NCBI GenBank assembly: GCA_036245525.1
Contig: BTPG01000006.1
Coordinates: forward strand, 93,678,650-93,742,649
Reading direction: 5' to 3'
Length of the DNA stretch: 64,000 nucleotides
From: Semisulcospira habei
Lineage: Eukaryota > Mollusca > Gastropoda > Semisulcospiridae
Notes under the pieces: generated by a model
What the model saw: only the letters and a program-made list of their open reading frames with translations
Told to the model about the DNA's origin: nothing
Database searches by the model: none
Shown: piece after piece, positions 22,501-36,100 of the stretch
How the letters are laid out: each line of letters opens with the position of its first letter
Position numbering within the stretch: position 1 is the first letter of the stretch
Program-made: the position numbers and the translations under genes

Positions 22501-25500
22501 CTCATGACGCCTTCTCCGATCTCCTACAGCAGGGCTCCGGCACAGGTGGGTTCTTCTTCTTCTTCTTCTTCTTCTTCAATGCCCGATGGCCGGCTGACTT
22601 GGTTATCGCCTTTCAATAGAGTTGGTATGCCGGTCACTCGCGGAGCTTCGCTTCCACCCTCCCGGCGGTGGACCCTCCGGCATAGCTACGCGCAGGTGGA
22701 CTTCGCGCTTCGCGGCGTTGCATCCCACCCAGTCTGGAACGGACAGCATCCCTCTTCCGCAACGCTTTCGCCTCTGCAGGAGTTCTCAATATGATTACGC
22801 AAGCTGTCATCTCTCGTGTGGAGGAGGCCTGTCACCCGTCGATCACACCGCTGTTAGGGGACATCCTCGCCTTCGCGGCTTACCACACTGCCGTCTACAC
22901 TATGGCCGCTGCCGCGATTGCGACCTGCAACTCTGGGATGCTGTTCTTCACCTCTGCCTCTACCTTCTGCCGTACATACGGAGGCAGCTGTGACTGGCCC
23001 CTATAGGCGAACCGCTCCGCTTCGTTCCTAGCAGTCGGTGCAGGTCACGAACAGGGACCTCTGGCCCACCCGCTCCGTCTCCACCCAGTTCAAGCCGCCC
23101 GCTAGGCCGTGCGTCCTGTCCCCCATCCCCGGCCGCCTCCTGCGACTCAGCCCTGTGCGACTTCCGTCCCTTTGGACTGGCTCAGGCAGCCGTTCTACGA
23201 GGAGAGATCGCCGCGCTGTTGCAGAAGGACGGTACGGAGGTGGTAACACGTCGCGTCTCCCCAGCCTTCTACAGCCGCCTCCTTCTGGTCCCCAAGCCCG
23301 GAGGCAAGTGGTGCCCTATCTTCAACCTCTCAGTGCTGAACAGGTTCATCTCCGCGCCGACCTTCCGCATGGAGACCGCCAGAGCCCTTCGGTCCTTAGT
23401 GCAACCCATGGACTTCGCTGTCGGCCTGGACTTTCCCTCGCTTCCGGCTTGTGCCTGTTCACCCGGCCTCCAGACGCCTTTGGCGCCTCGCCTTCGGTTG
23501 CGTAGTCTACAAGTTTCAGGCTCTTCCTTTTGGCCTCAACCTCAGCCCCAGGACTTTCACCTGCGTCATGGACGGCGTCGTCGCCACGGCCAGACGGACG
23601 TCCCCAAGCACAACTTCAAATGCCTCGACGATCTGCGCCTGTGCAACCAATCGGTGGCCGTCCTGGAGAAGGACAGAGACGCCTTGCTGGACCTTCTCGA
23701 CAGGCTCGGCTTCTTAGTCAACATGGGCAAGTCGGACCTCGCCCCGTCCCACCGCTTCGTTCACCTGGGCATGGAGTTCCGGACCGACCTCAACATGGTG
23801 AGACTACCGGAAACCGCGGATACAGAAGTTGGCGACCCTGGCTCAGCTAGTGTTTCAACAGGAGTTTGTGTCCGCCAGAGTGTGGCTGCAGCGTCTGGGC
23901 CTGATGAGTGCGGCAGAGGACCTACTCCGCCTGGCCGTCTCTACTCTCGTCCGCTTCAACTGCCCCTACTTCTTCACTGGCGACTCTCGGCTGGCAACAT
24001 CGAGACGAGTGCCAGTGCTTCCAATGCCCCTCCTGCAACGTCTCCGTTGTGCGGATCCCGTATGGCTTGCGACCGGAGTGCCTCTCCACTCTCCGCCCCC
24101 CCCTCCCCAATTGTCCCCCTGTGTCCACGCCAGCCACGCTGGCTGGGACGCGCACCTGCTGCCGACGTTCTCCACAGCTTCTGGCAGCTAAACCACAGAC
24201 CTCGCAGACTAGCATATCAACTGGTTGGAGCTGCACACGGATTGGCAAGCCCTCCTCGCCTGGGAAACGACTCTCGGGCGCCAGGAACTGCTCATCCTCT
24301 TCGACAACTCCGCTGTGGTCTCCTACACCCAGAAGCAGGGCAGGACTCGCTCCCCCACCCTCTGCTTTTTTCTCTGCCAGCTCCTATGGTGGTGCGAAGA
24401 TTGGGACATCTTTCGGATGCGCTGTATGGTGTGGGAGACTCCTCTGGTCGACCTCTTCGCGACAAGATGGACCCGCCAGCTGCCCCTCTTCATCTCACCC
24501 ATTCTGGACCCCCTAGCCTGGGCAGTCGATGCGCTCTCCATCTCCTGGGAAGGTCCCATCACGTATGCCTACCCTCCCACAGTGCTGGTCCCCTAGGTCC
24601 TGCTCAAGCTCAAGGGATGCAACGCGATTCTGCTGCTAGTGGCCCCGTTTTGCTGGACCGAGTCTGTGACCACCGACCTTCTGATCCTCGCCACGAGGCC
24701 CCCCCTCTGCGGCTTCCCCCACGACGCTTGATGCTCAAGCAACCACAGCAGGCACTATACCATCTGTGCCCCGAACGACTCCTACTACAAGTCTGGAGAT
24801 TGTGTGGCACGCCCTCGCCGCTAGAAGCTTCTCGAGTGCAGCAGTGGAAGCTATCTCTGCAGGCTGCAGACCCTTGACCCTTCAAGTCGACGAAGGAACG
24901 TGGCAAGTCCTGGAGTTTTGGTGCGATGATTGACACCTCTCTCCTACTGATCTGACATCCCCCCGGCTGGTGGAGTTCTTCCTCTGGCCTTTCGCCGAGC
25001 GGCACTTGGCGCCGATCACCATCAGGGGCTACCTCGCCATGATTGCAGACTCGTCCCGACACTTTGGCCGCTTGGACCCCGGCAAGTGCTAAGACCTCGC
25101 TGACCTGATGGCCCACTTCCGTACACAGCGGCCAGCCATCTGCTCCCTGAATCCCACGCTGGGACTTACTTTGGGTACTCATCTGGCTTAACTCGAAACG
25201 TTTCGAACCGCTTCCCCTAGCGACGTTGGCCGACGTAACGCGGAAGACCTGCTTCTTCTCGCCCTTGCCACGGCCTCAGGGTGAGTGAGCTGCAGGCGCC
25301 TTCGGCGCACCCCTCCTGCTGCAGTTCAGGACGGACGGATCTGTGCAGCTACTGACGGACCCGGCCTTCCTGGCCAAGACGCAGTCCCATCGACCGTCCC
25401 CCAGGTGATCACTGTATGGCCGCTGAAGGGGATAAGCCTGAACTGGGAGGCCTGACAACAGGACCCAGTGAGAGCCTTACGCGTGTACCTGCGCCGAACC

Positions 25501-28500
25501 AAGCCACTCCGCAAGTGACGCTCCTGCCTCCTTCTCCTTCTGTCCCCAGGTAGATCTGTCATCTCAGCCCAGGCTATTCCATCCTGGCTCTTGGGGTGGG
25601 ACGGGAGGCTACTCAGGGTACTGTGTCACGGCGCCCCTAGGTACACATCGTAAGTTTTTGGCTAAATTTATGTAAGCTAAGAGACAGTTCCTTGTAGTAA
25701 TGGCATCGGTAAGTATTTTTTTTTAAAATACATTTTAGAGAAAAATTCATTTTTACTGGCACGCCGCTTGTTCTGAAATATCTGTCAACAGTGAAGGTCG
25801 GCGGGCCAGGCAGTACGTGATACATAAACATGGCCACTGCGGTGGTAGTAAAGCTCGCTGGTAAATTCTTCTCTGTGTGCCTCCACGCTCTTCTGTGGGG
25901 TCAGTCAGAATGAAGAAAAATCTGGCAGTGAGTTAGTCTGTGAATAATGTAGGATGGAGCCTGGAATAGCACATGTTTAGTAATTCCACAGTTCATCTGC
26001 ACGCTCTTCTTTGGATACATAGGCTGGCACAACTGGTGAAACAAGTCCAAATTCTGAATATTGCACAAGATTAGACGATGTTCTAGTCGGTACACACAGC
26101 TATCACATAAAGTTGTCCCAAAAAGTACATAATTGTTTCCTCAGAACTTGATGGCACAACACTGCCTGGAAAATAATTATGATAGGAATCGCTTCAAAGC
26201 ACAGTTGGTGGATTTTGCCGGAGCGGCTGGCCAGGAGATGGTGCATGCCCGCCATCTTGCCCTCTCCAGTACATAGTTGATAAGTAACACTTCCAAAATT
26301 TGGGAAATGCACCCATGGGGCGAAAAGGGTTAAGTTGACCCATGCACAGCTGTGTGCAAGAGGATTTCTAGCTCCCTGGATATTCGCTTGGGAGCAACCT
26401 GGTGATTTCATGATGCGTGTGCATTGTACCAAGACTTATCTGTGTCACAAATCTATCTGTTTTCATCCCTACATCACACGACCAATCCCTTTGCGCAAAC
26501 TGTACCACATGACCAAACTACAAAAACCCTTGTAGTGAAAAATGGCGTACTTCTTGTAGCGCTCGTGACGCATCTTGGATGCGAGTTTTGTTCTATAAAA
26601 GATCACCAAAACGTTCTAAAGTAAAAAATTACTTAGTGTTGTTCGAAACAACCAGCACACTACTGGAGATGGCAACGTCATGAAATATTTTAAATTACAT
26701 CATGTCTGTTATGTATAAATGTATATTCCTTTGACGTCGGTCATGTCTGGCATGATCCAGGTCGGAAGATTTCTTCTTGATTTCTTTTATGAAAATTTTG
26801 GAGGAATGAAAACAAATACGTTATTGGTGGCAGGGTCTTGCTGCACGGACCCTTGTAGGCCTTCGGGAGGTAAGAGGAACCATTGTACCCCCCAAGGCCT
26901 TCAGGGTACAATGGTTGCTTTAACCTCCCTCAGGCCTACAAGAGTCCGTGTAGCAAACCCCTGCTGCCAATAACTTATAATGTTTACCTTTGCAGGGTAA
27001 CGAAGCTATTCGCTATCTGGAGGCATGTGTGCAGAAGTTTGAAAACCGCGACCCTGCCATCCACAACTTCCTGCTCTCTCTATACGCCAAACTTCAGCCC
27101 GACAATCTCATGACTTATCTACAGCTGCAGGGAGAGGTAGGGGAGTTTTTGTACCTATTACATCCTGAGGCAGAATTTTAACAAATCTGCTTATTGCCCT
27201 ATGAAGGCTACGTTACATATTAGAAGATAGATCAAGCTATTCTGGCACCACCCTTGAACTATCATGGTCAGATTTATTTCAAGCTATGGGTGTATCAGGA
27301 TGAAAAGGGTTAATGTGCTGTATAGTCATTTTGGTTACCAACCATGTAATCTTGTTACCAACCATGTAGTCTTGTTATCAACCATATAGTCTTGTTATCA
27401 ACCTTGTAGTCTTGTTATCAACCATGTAGTCTTGTTACCAACCATGTAGTCTTGTTGTCAACCATGTAGTCTTGTTGTCAACCATGTAGTCTTGTTGTCA
27501 ACCGTGTAGTCTTGTTGTCAACCGTGTAGTCTTGTTGTCAACAACCGTGTAGTCTTGTTGTCAACCATGTAGTCTTGTTATCAAGCCTTAAGTCCATAAG
27601 TCCCGGTACCAAAGTGACTCACAGTCTGATCGCACTTGCCCTCTCAGTTGCTCTGGGCTTGATGATGAAATGCACTTTTGGGCTCACTGTACATCTCTGG
27701 AGGATCTCAGATGCAAATTTATACCTGTGACCTACCTTTCTAATATAACCTTTGGAAACCTAAATCTGTTATTTAATGACCCAGTGCCTGTACTTCTTAG
27801 CCTATCTAGACACATCTATCATGGCTTAACCCTTTTCATTCTGATAAACATCTGCCTGAAATACATTTGACAGATATAGTTCAAGGGTGGTGCCAGAATA
27901 GCTTGGCGCCTTCTGGTACCACCCTTGAACCAAATGGTTGATCTGTCTTGTAATCTGTAATGTAGCCTTCATAGGACCATAGGCAAATTTATCAAAAATA
28001 AGCCTCAGGTTGTAATGGGTTAGAAAAAACGAACATAATGAATGTTTCATTTCATTCTGTTGTTACGCTGCAACACAGCCTCTTGTCAGTCACTGTTCAC
28101 TAATGTACTTGTCATGTTGTTGACTGTTCTGCTCTGTGATCAGATTGCAAGGGCCATGCGGCCTAAGGCAAATCTCTTTGACTTTGACTTTCAACCCTGT
28201 AGTCCTGGTATCAACTCTGTAGTCTTGTTATCGAGCATTGTAGTTCTTTGGTATCAACTGGGTAGTCTTGTTATCAACTGGGTAGTCTTGTTATTAACTG
28301 GGTAGTCTTGTTATCAACTGGGTAGTCTTGTTATGAGCCATGTAGTTTTTTTATCAACAACATAGTTTTGTTATCAACGTGTACTCTTGTTATCAACCAT
28401 TTTGTCGTGTTGTGAACTGGGCAGTCTTGTGACCAACCACGTAGTCTTGTTATCATTAGCTGTTTAATCTCTTATGAGGCCACAGCTGGAAGGGATTGAT

Positions 28501-30145
28501 CATGATAGTGCAAGGCTTGAGCCGGATTAGCGTGGTGCCTTCCCTGGTGGAGATGCCATGTGGTGTTGCTATCATTGACATGTCCGACCTCATGACTCCC
28601 TAACCAGAGATTGATTGAGCATGATAGTGCAAGGGGAGTGCTGGACTTGCTTTGGGTCTGAACAATATTTGGTGCTGATCTGCGATTGCAGACCTTTCAT
28701 GCCTAAGCCATTTGTTGGTCTGTGAGTTTGGATCTAACGGCTTGTGCGATAGGTCCCAAATCACACCAGCAGATGTCTTCCATTTGAACACGCATGCTTG
28801 TTGAAAATGTGGACCATTGTTGATTTGTTTTCTCAAAACACATTACCGATGGTATTACTATATGGGATTAGTTCTTAGCTAGTCTAATTTTAGCCCAAAA
28901 TTCGTTGTGTACGATTATGGCCGTTATGGCAGGAGAGGGGTGCCATAGACTGGGCGGAAGCCCGGTTAGCCTCCCTTCCTGTACCACCACGCATGCGCTC
29001 CACGCTTCCCACTTCAGTCAGTTTCTTTGCTAGTCACTGAGCCGTTGACCGGTCGTTGGAGTGTGGTTTGCCTTCACCTTGTGGCTTAGGCTTGGACGCT
29101 TTCATGTGGGACTGCTCTGCAGTTGTGTGTGTGACTTTAGCGCTAGCCTTCAGTGACGCCGGTGAACTGTTTTCACGTGTTTGTGGCCACTCGGACTTGT
29201 AGCTTCGCCCTTGTGGCCCGGTTCTAGCCTGCGCTTGCTCGCGCCGGTTCAGGCTTGGCGGTGTGTGTTTGAGAACTGTGTCTGGTGTGTTCGCTCGTCG
29301 TTCGACCCTTGGCTTACGCAGGACGAGCCCTGGAGTGTTGGTTCGTGGCTGGCGTCTTCCTGGCGACTTCCGTCGACCCTGCCGTTCCTGCCTGGACTGG
29401 TTTCTCGACCGGCGACAGTTCGAGCCACCTCTATGTCTGGTCATCTATCTTCCACGTGGCTGTTGGTCTTGGCCGGGTGGTTGGTCCTTCTTCTTCGAAT
29501 GACGAGGTATAGATTCGGTTTGAGCCTATGCCAGGCGCTCAGGGGTGTGGGTAGAGCGCCGGGCCTCGGCATAAGCCGTTTTGTTTTTGTTTTTGAAATT
29601 TCGCTCAAATGAGGTTCGTTTTGCGTGCCCACGGGGGCACGCTCACTCGATTGTCTTTTGTACCCTTTGTGTTGCAGTGGGCAAGTCTGCACCTGCATGT
29701 GATATGAGCATTTCCAGTGGCCAAGTGACGAATTTCCTTGCCTGACCTGTTCCGAATGTACCTCATCTAACCCGTGCCCGGTCTGCGCCCCATGGCCGGA
29801 AGAGTAGTGGACAGAACTGCACCGCTTCTACGGCCGAAAACGACCGACCCTAGCACGGAGTTCCGATCCATCCCCGGTACGCGCCACAGACCCGCCTAGT
29901 GGCCCTTACCGTGCGGTAGCGCCTCCGTCGCAGCAGCCTCGACTGAGAGCTAGAGCGCTAAAACCGGCAGCCACCACAGTCCCGCCTAGTGGTCGCTGTG
30001 CGGTGCAGGATCGGCGAGTCCTGCCAAGGGAATAAAGGATGAAAGGAAAAATTAAGCCTCTTGTGGAAGCACCGGTATTCGATCCTTCCCCGGTACGCGC
30101 CACAGACCCGCCTAGTGGCCCTTACCGTGTGGTAGCACCTCCGAC

Positions 30146-30183
<38 letters not shown>

Positions 30184-33100
30184 GCGCTATAACCGGCAAC
30201 CACCACAGTCCCGTCTAGTGGTCGTTGTGCGGTTCGGGATCGGCGAGGCCCACCAGCTAGGCCTCTAGTGTTTCACCGGTATCCACCACTGTCCCGTTGG
30301 GTGGACGCTTCTCGGCGGTGGCTTCCAAACAGTCGCTGAAGACAAACAGGCACTGGCCGCAGCTCCGGTAGACGTCCGGGTAGAGACACCGAAGGCTGCA
30401 GCCTACCAGGTCAGCAATCGGCACGCTCCGCTACATGGACCTTGGGTGCCCCCCCCCCCCCCCCCCCCCCCCCCCGCCCCTAGTGAACTTCTCGTCGCCT
30501 CGGCGCTCTGCCCAAGATTGGCGACACGGTGCCTAGATCGGACAGACTTACTCGGCGTTTGCGCTCCCGCTCCCGGACACGCAACCTGAAACGTGGCCCG
30601 GCTTGCCCCGAGTCGGCCCGCCCGTGTTCGCCGTGAGCGCTCCCTCCTTCATCGTTGGGCGCACTCCAAGGACAAGTCGACGCGCCAGAGAGTTCTTCCG
30701 ACTTAGCTTCTCGCCGACCCCTCAGGCGGGGTCTAGGTACGACTCGGCCACAGTTCAGCGTCCCGACGGTCGGTGGTTCTCGTCGCCGCCACCACGCCAG
30801 ACAGCGCAGCGCTTCCACGCCACGACCGTGTGCAGCGACACTGCAGACCGTGTTGTGAGTCTTCTCGTCGCCTAACTCTTGCGGGACAGTTTTGCCGTGC
30901 GGCTCCCTCGACTTCACCCTTCGGTGAGAAGCTCGTCGCCTAGGGCTGCGGCCTTCTCCTGGGACGACAAGGCGGCGATTCTTGCTTCTTATCAGGCAAG
31001 TTGCCCCGTGCCGGGAGAGGATGACGCTCTCAGCCGGTACCCTGCGGAGTCCATTCGGCACGCCTTGAGAGACCAGCCCTGACCTGTCCTTCCTTGCACC
31101 TGACGTGGAGGAGCTACAGTCGGCTTCCTTGGGATCCTTGGAGTCTCTTCGTGCACTGGATGCAGCGTCGCGCGTCATGCTGACTGCCTCCCCGCGGATC
31201 CCGTCCACGCTCAAGAGGAAGGCCTCTGCTTGTCGGTGCCGATCGTCAGGGCAAAAGGATCAAGTCGCTCCCCCAGCCGCCGCCCTTCTTGTTTGCTGCG
31301 GTTCCGCCAGTTCTTCTCGGACTCAGGAAGAGGAAGAAGAAGCAGGTGACCGGCAGGTGTGTGCTCCTTCGGCTTCGTGGTACGCGAGGAGCTCGCAGTG
31401 TTCTTCTGTCCATGCCTCGTTTCTTCCACGGCCGTACCTTGCAGGTTCGCCTTACTTCAGTCTTCTTCCCGCCATGGAACAGACAGCTACACTCTTCAGA
31501 TCGCCCAGATTGCAGCGGGTTCCTTGTTCTGGAGCCACTAGCCTTCGTCCTTCGGAGAGTTGCCTGGCACCCTTCCTTGTCTTCTCGGCTCTGGGACCTG
31601 CTAGCGCTGGCGGTACCTGGGAACCGCGTGGCCTACCACACCTACATCAACGCGTTGGCAAGCGGCGGTCCACAGTGTCTTGTGGCGACGCGATGCGGCT
31701 CTTCGCCCCTGTCCCATCCGACGGATTTTTAGACACTTCTTTGCCAAGTTCCCCTCGGAGGACAGCTCCGGTTCGAGCCCGCCTGGCTCGATGTCGAGGA
31801 AGCGATTAGGACGCCTGGCTCAGCTGCGCTGGCTCAGCTCCCTTCGGATCCTCCGCAAGCTCCGGGTTGCGCCCTGTGGGCTTCCAGTCCCAGCCCCGCC
31901 CCCTACCAGAGGTGGACGTCTCCCCCCCCCCCCCCAGGCTCCAGCCTTCTCCTGCGCCCGCCCTTCTTCAGGCTAGCGCTTCTCAGCTACGTGTGGCGAG
32001 CGCTTCTACCGGACGGCACGTGGATTCCTTCAACGATCGCCGATGGACTCCTCATCTTCTTCGGTCTCAGTTCCCCTGCCCCGCTCTCCTTGTGGACGGC
32101 GGTGCCGTCAGACCAGCCAACGGCCATACCACTTTGAATACAACGGTTCTCGTCTGATCCGAAGTTAGGCTACGTCGGGCTCGGTTAGTACTTGGATGGG
32201 TGACCGCCTGGGAACACCAAGTGCTGTTGGAAAGAGAAGAAAAAGCCCTGAGATGAGGCCCTCAGCTGCGGCAGCGACCATGGAGGGGGTTATGCGACAC
32301 GACTCCCCTGCGTTCTACAGCCGGCTCGTCGTGGCTCCCAATCCTGGCGGCAGGTGGCGCCCAGTCTTTGACCTCTCGGCGCTCCACAAGTTCTTCGTGC
32401 TCCATCCTTCCACTTGGAGACCGCCCAGGCTCTTCGCACCACCATGCAGCCGATCGACTTGCTGTCAGCCCGGACCTCGGATGCATGACTTCACGTGGCT
32501 TACACCCAGCCTCCAGGCATTACTACGTTCGCCTTCTAGAGAGGGGTCTACCAGTTGCGCGACCTTCCCTTCGGCCTCGACTTAAGCCCTTGGGAGTTCT
32601 CGGATTGGATGCTGCGGTAACCAGAGCCCGTCGTACTTCCACGAATCTCTCCTTGGACTACTTAGACGTCCTGCTCTTGAGGAACCAGTCCGAGTCGGCC
32701 CTGATGGAGGACCGGGATGCCCTTCTCCGCCTCTTCGAAGTTTGGGGCTCCTTGGCCAACTTCGGCTAGTCCTATCTCGTCCCAGCGCGTCACTTCGTGC
32801 ACCCGGGTATGGAGCTCCGCACCGACCTTGACATCGGCCGGATCCCAGAGAAACGCTTCCAGAAGTTGGCGAACTTAGAACGGCAGGTTCTCAGACGACT
32901 ACGCTTCTGCCAGGCATTAGCTGCAGCTTCTGGGACTGATGTACGCAGCGGCGGATCTAGTTCCCTTGAGACGTCTCAACGCTCGGCCCCTGCAATGGCG
33001 CCTCCTACAGCTGGCGTCCGTCGATGGCTGACCTCGACGCTCCAGTCGCGGTCTCAGCCTTGTCCCATCTTCACCTACTGCGCTGCGCAGATCCATCCTG

Positions 33101-36100
33101 GCTTGCGACATGAGTGCAGCGGTTCTCGCCGCCCCTCCCTCTCCTTGTGCGTCGACATGAGCCTCTCTGGTTGGGGAGCTCGCCTCCTGCTGTCATTCGA
33201 GACTACCTCCGGCCTGTGATCCTGAGAGTCGTCACCCCGACACATCAACTGGTGGGAACTGAAGACGGTCGGGCAAGCCCTCCTTCTGTGGGAACTTCGC
33301 CTCCGACCTTAGGAGCCTCTAGTACGGTCAGACAACTCCACGGTCGTCGCCTGCTTCCAGAAGCGAGGCGGGACCTGTTCTCCCCCCCCCCTCTGCTTCC
33401 TTCTCCACCAGGCGCTTTGCTGGTGCGAGGACCGGGATATCACTTTTCGTGCGCCTCTCATCCTGGGTCATCGGAATGTCCGAACCGACTTCCTCTACCG
33501 TCACGGTCAGCTACTGCTTACCGTGTGGTCGCTGCGTCCAGACAGCTTCGGTTGATCGGCACAGCCGGGGAGTCACCCATGTTCGACCTCTTCGCCTTGA
33601 GTTGGAATTTTCGTCTCTCCACTTCCAGTTCCCTGGCCTGGGCAGTGGACACTCTCTCCATTCTCTGGGACGGCCTGGTCGCTGTGCCTAACACGCTGAC
33701 GGTGCTAGTCCCAAGGTTCTGCTCAAGCTCTGAGGGCACAACACAATACTGTTCCTGGTGGCGCCTTTCTGATGGACCAGGTCGGGGACCACAGACCTCC
33801 TGATCCTCGCTACGACCACCCCGCTGGCGCTCACCTCCCCAGTGCGAGGCTCAAGCAACCACGTTGTGCGGTTACCACCCGTGTCCAGAGCGTCTCCGCC
33901 TCCTAGTGCGCGGCAGTGGATGCGACCGCTACAGCTCGCAGAACCTCGACCGGATGGGTTACGAAGGCTAGTGGAGGGTCCTCTGCTCCTGGTGCGACGA
34001 TGGACGCCTCTCCTCCACCGAAGTGACAAAATCCACAGCTGGCGGAGTTCTTCCTTGGCTGCTCTCCGACCAGCACCTAGCGCCTTTCACCTTGAGGCTT
34101 CTTGGCCATGATCGCGGACGCGTACAGACATCTGGGACGGCTCGACCCCGGTGCCTGCAAGACCTTGCCGACCTGATGGACCAGTTCGGTCCACAACGTT
34201 CCGCTCTACGCTCCTGGGTGCCTAGATGGGACCTGCCTTACATGCTTACTCGACTCAACGCGCCTGGCTTCGAGCCCATCCAGTCGGCTACACTGCCAGA
34301 TGTGATGCGGAAGACTTGCTTCCTCTCGGCCCTCGCCTCTGCTTCCAGGGTCAGCGAGCTGCACCCCTTTCGGCACGCCCCGACTGTCTGCAGTTCAGAT
34401 CGGACGGCTCACTTCAGCTGCTGCCCGACCCGGCCTTCTTAGTCAAGGCCAGATCTCCTTGGCTGCTCCTCAATTGGTTAGGATTCAGCCATTAAGAGAA
34501 CCAGGTTCCACCAGTAAGTCCAGGCACAGACCCGGTGCGAACCTTACACCATTAAGAGGCCCAGGCTCCGCCGTGAGTCCAGACAACAGGACCCAGTGCG
34601 GGCCTTACATGTGTACCCGCGCCGGACCAAGCCGCTACGCAGGACACACTCTCCTCTCTGTCCCCAGGTAGAATGACTCTCAGCCCACACGATATCCTAC
34701 TGGCTTCGGTGGATGTCACGTTCAGCCTATCAGGACCTGGCTTCTCACACAGCCACATGCTTGCACTCCACGGCGCATGAGATCTAGTCACGGCTGCAAG
34801 CCTAGTGTTCGACCGCTACTATGCTGTCAAGACTTCCTGGCTGTGGGCAGGCGAGCAGTGACCGCCTTCGCACGCTTCTACCTGAGGGACCTCTCCAGCC
34901 AGCGCCAGAACCTTCGCTGCAGAGAGACATCATGGCGCAACACTCCCTCCAGGCGCCTTAGGGCGCCGTATCTTTGCTAAAATTAGAGGGAGGTTGCTTG
35001 GGGAGGGCCACTAGAAGTAGTGCGATGGCAGGGGTAGGGGCGTCTTAGCGGCACCCGCCTCCTTTTCGGAATTCTCCCATATAGTAATACCATCGGTAAT
35101 GTGTTTTGAGAAAACAAATGTATATTTCTTTAAAATGAATTTTTTTAAAAAATACTTACCGATGGTATTACTCGGAGGTCCCTCCCACCTACCCCGCTTG
35201 CCGCTGGTCTGCTAAGAAACTGAAGTGGGAAGCGCGGAGCACATGCGTGGTGGTACAGGAAGGGAGGCTAACCGGGCTTCCGCCCAGTCTATGGTGCCCC
35301 TCTCCTGCCATAACGGCCATAATCGTACACAACGAATTTTGGGCTAAAATTAGACTAGCTAAGAACTAATCCCATATAGTAATACCATCGGTAAGTATTT
35401 TTTAAAAAAATTCATTTTAAAGAAAAATACATTTTTCACCTTTTTTGTGTGTCACAGACCCTGGATGATATCTGCTATGACGTGAAGTATGCACTGCGAC
35501 TGTGTGCGGAGTGCAACCACAAGAAGGCCTGTGTTCATGTCTACTCTCTCATGGGGCTGTACGAAGAGGCCGTCGACATGGCTCTGTCTGTGAGTTGTTA
35601 AGAGTCCTTTTTTTTTTTCAAACTTGTGTCATACACTTTTCCTTCATTTTAACCCATTTAGCCCTGAGTCCCTACAGCAGGAGATTGATTGACCATGATA
35701 ATTCAAGGGTAGTGCCAGATTAGCTTGGCACCTCCAGGCGCCAAGCTAATCTGGCACTACCCTTGAATTATCATGGTCAATCCATCTCCTGCATTTGGTA
35801 CATAGTCGTTAGGCAACACCTCCAAAATTTGAGAAATGGGACCTTGGGGCTAAAAGAGTTAAGCATGGTTGTCACAGTTGTAGGCTGAACATTGGCTTTG
35901 GTGTCTTTATTACTTACTTACTTACACCTGTCACCCCTCCCCGGGTATAGGCTGTCAACGAGAGACCTCCAGCGACTCCTGTCCTGTGCTTCTCCTTCGA
36001 TTTTACTCCAGTTGGTTCCCAGTCTCTTGATGTCTGCTTGGAGGTCTCGACGCCAGGTGTTTCTCGGCCTGCCTCTTTTCCTCTTTCCCTGGGGGTTCCA

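Larger units (their letters stand above)
28823..35436 (+). mobile_element. DIRS-type retrotransposon, copy 4 (decayed), 21 nt upstream of VPS18 exon e
   Basis: The left terminus (TTTGTTTTCTCAAAACACAT, GATGGTATTACTATATGGG) is inverse to the right terminus (CCCATATAGTAATACCATCGG at 35371 onward, ending ACATTTTT at 35436). The internal complementary region at about 35080-35185 contains inverse copies of both ends. Inside are an ORF1 start with an intron-like gap, ORF1/gag remnants (30480-31700), RT/RNase H remnants (32260-33500: PNPGGRWRPVFDLSALHKF, CVDMSLSGWGARL) and recombinase remnants (33900-34960: LASASRVSELH, FARFYLRDLSS). Many frameshifts. It also holds a local duplication, a poly(A) run, a poly(C) run and a 5S rRNA-like insertion. 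Confidence 0.9.

Noticed and set aside
27334..27590. CRISPR-like array
   Set aside because: Units are contiguous with no spacers and the context is an animal intron; it is a minisatellite.
32118..32230. Functional 5S rRNA gene
   Set aside because: Internal deletion and substitutions, isolated position inside a decayed retroelement.
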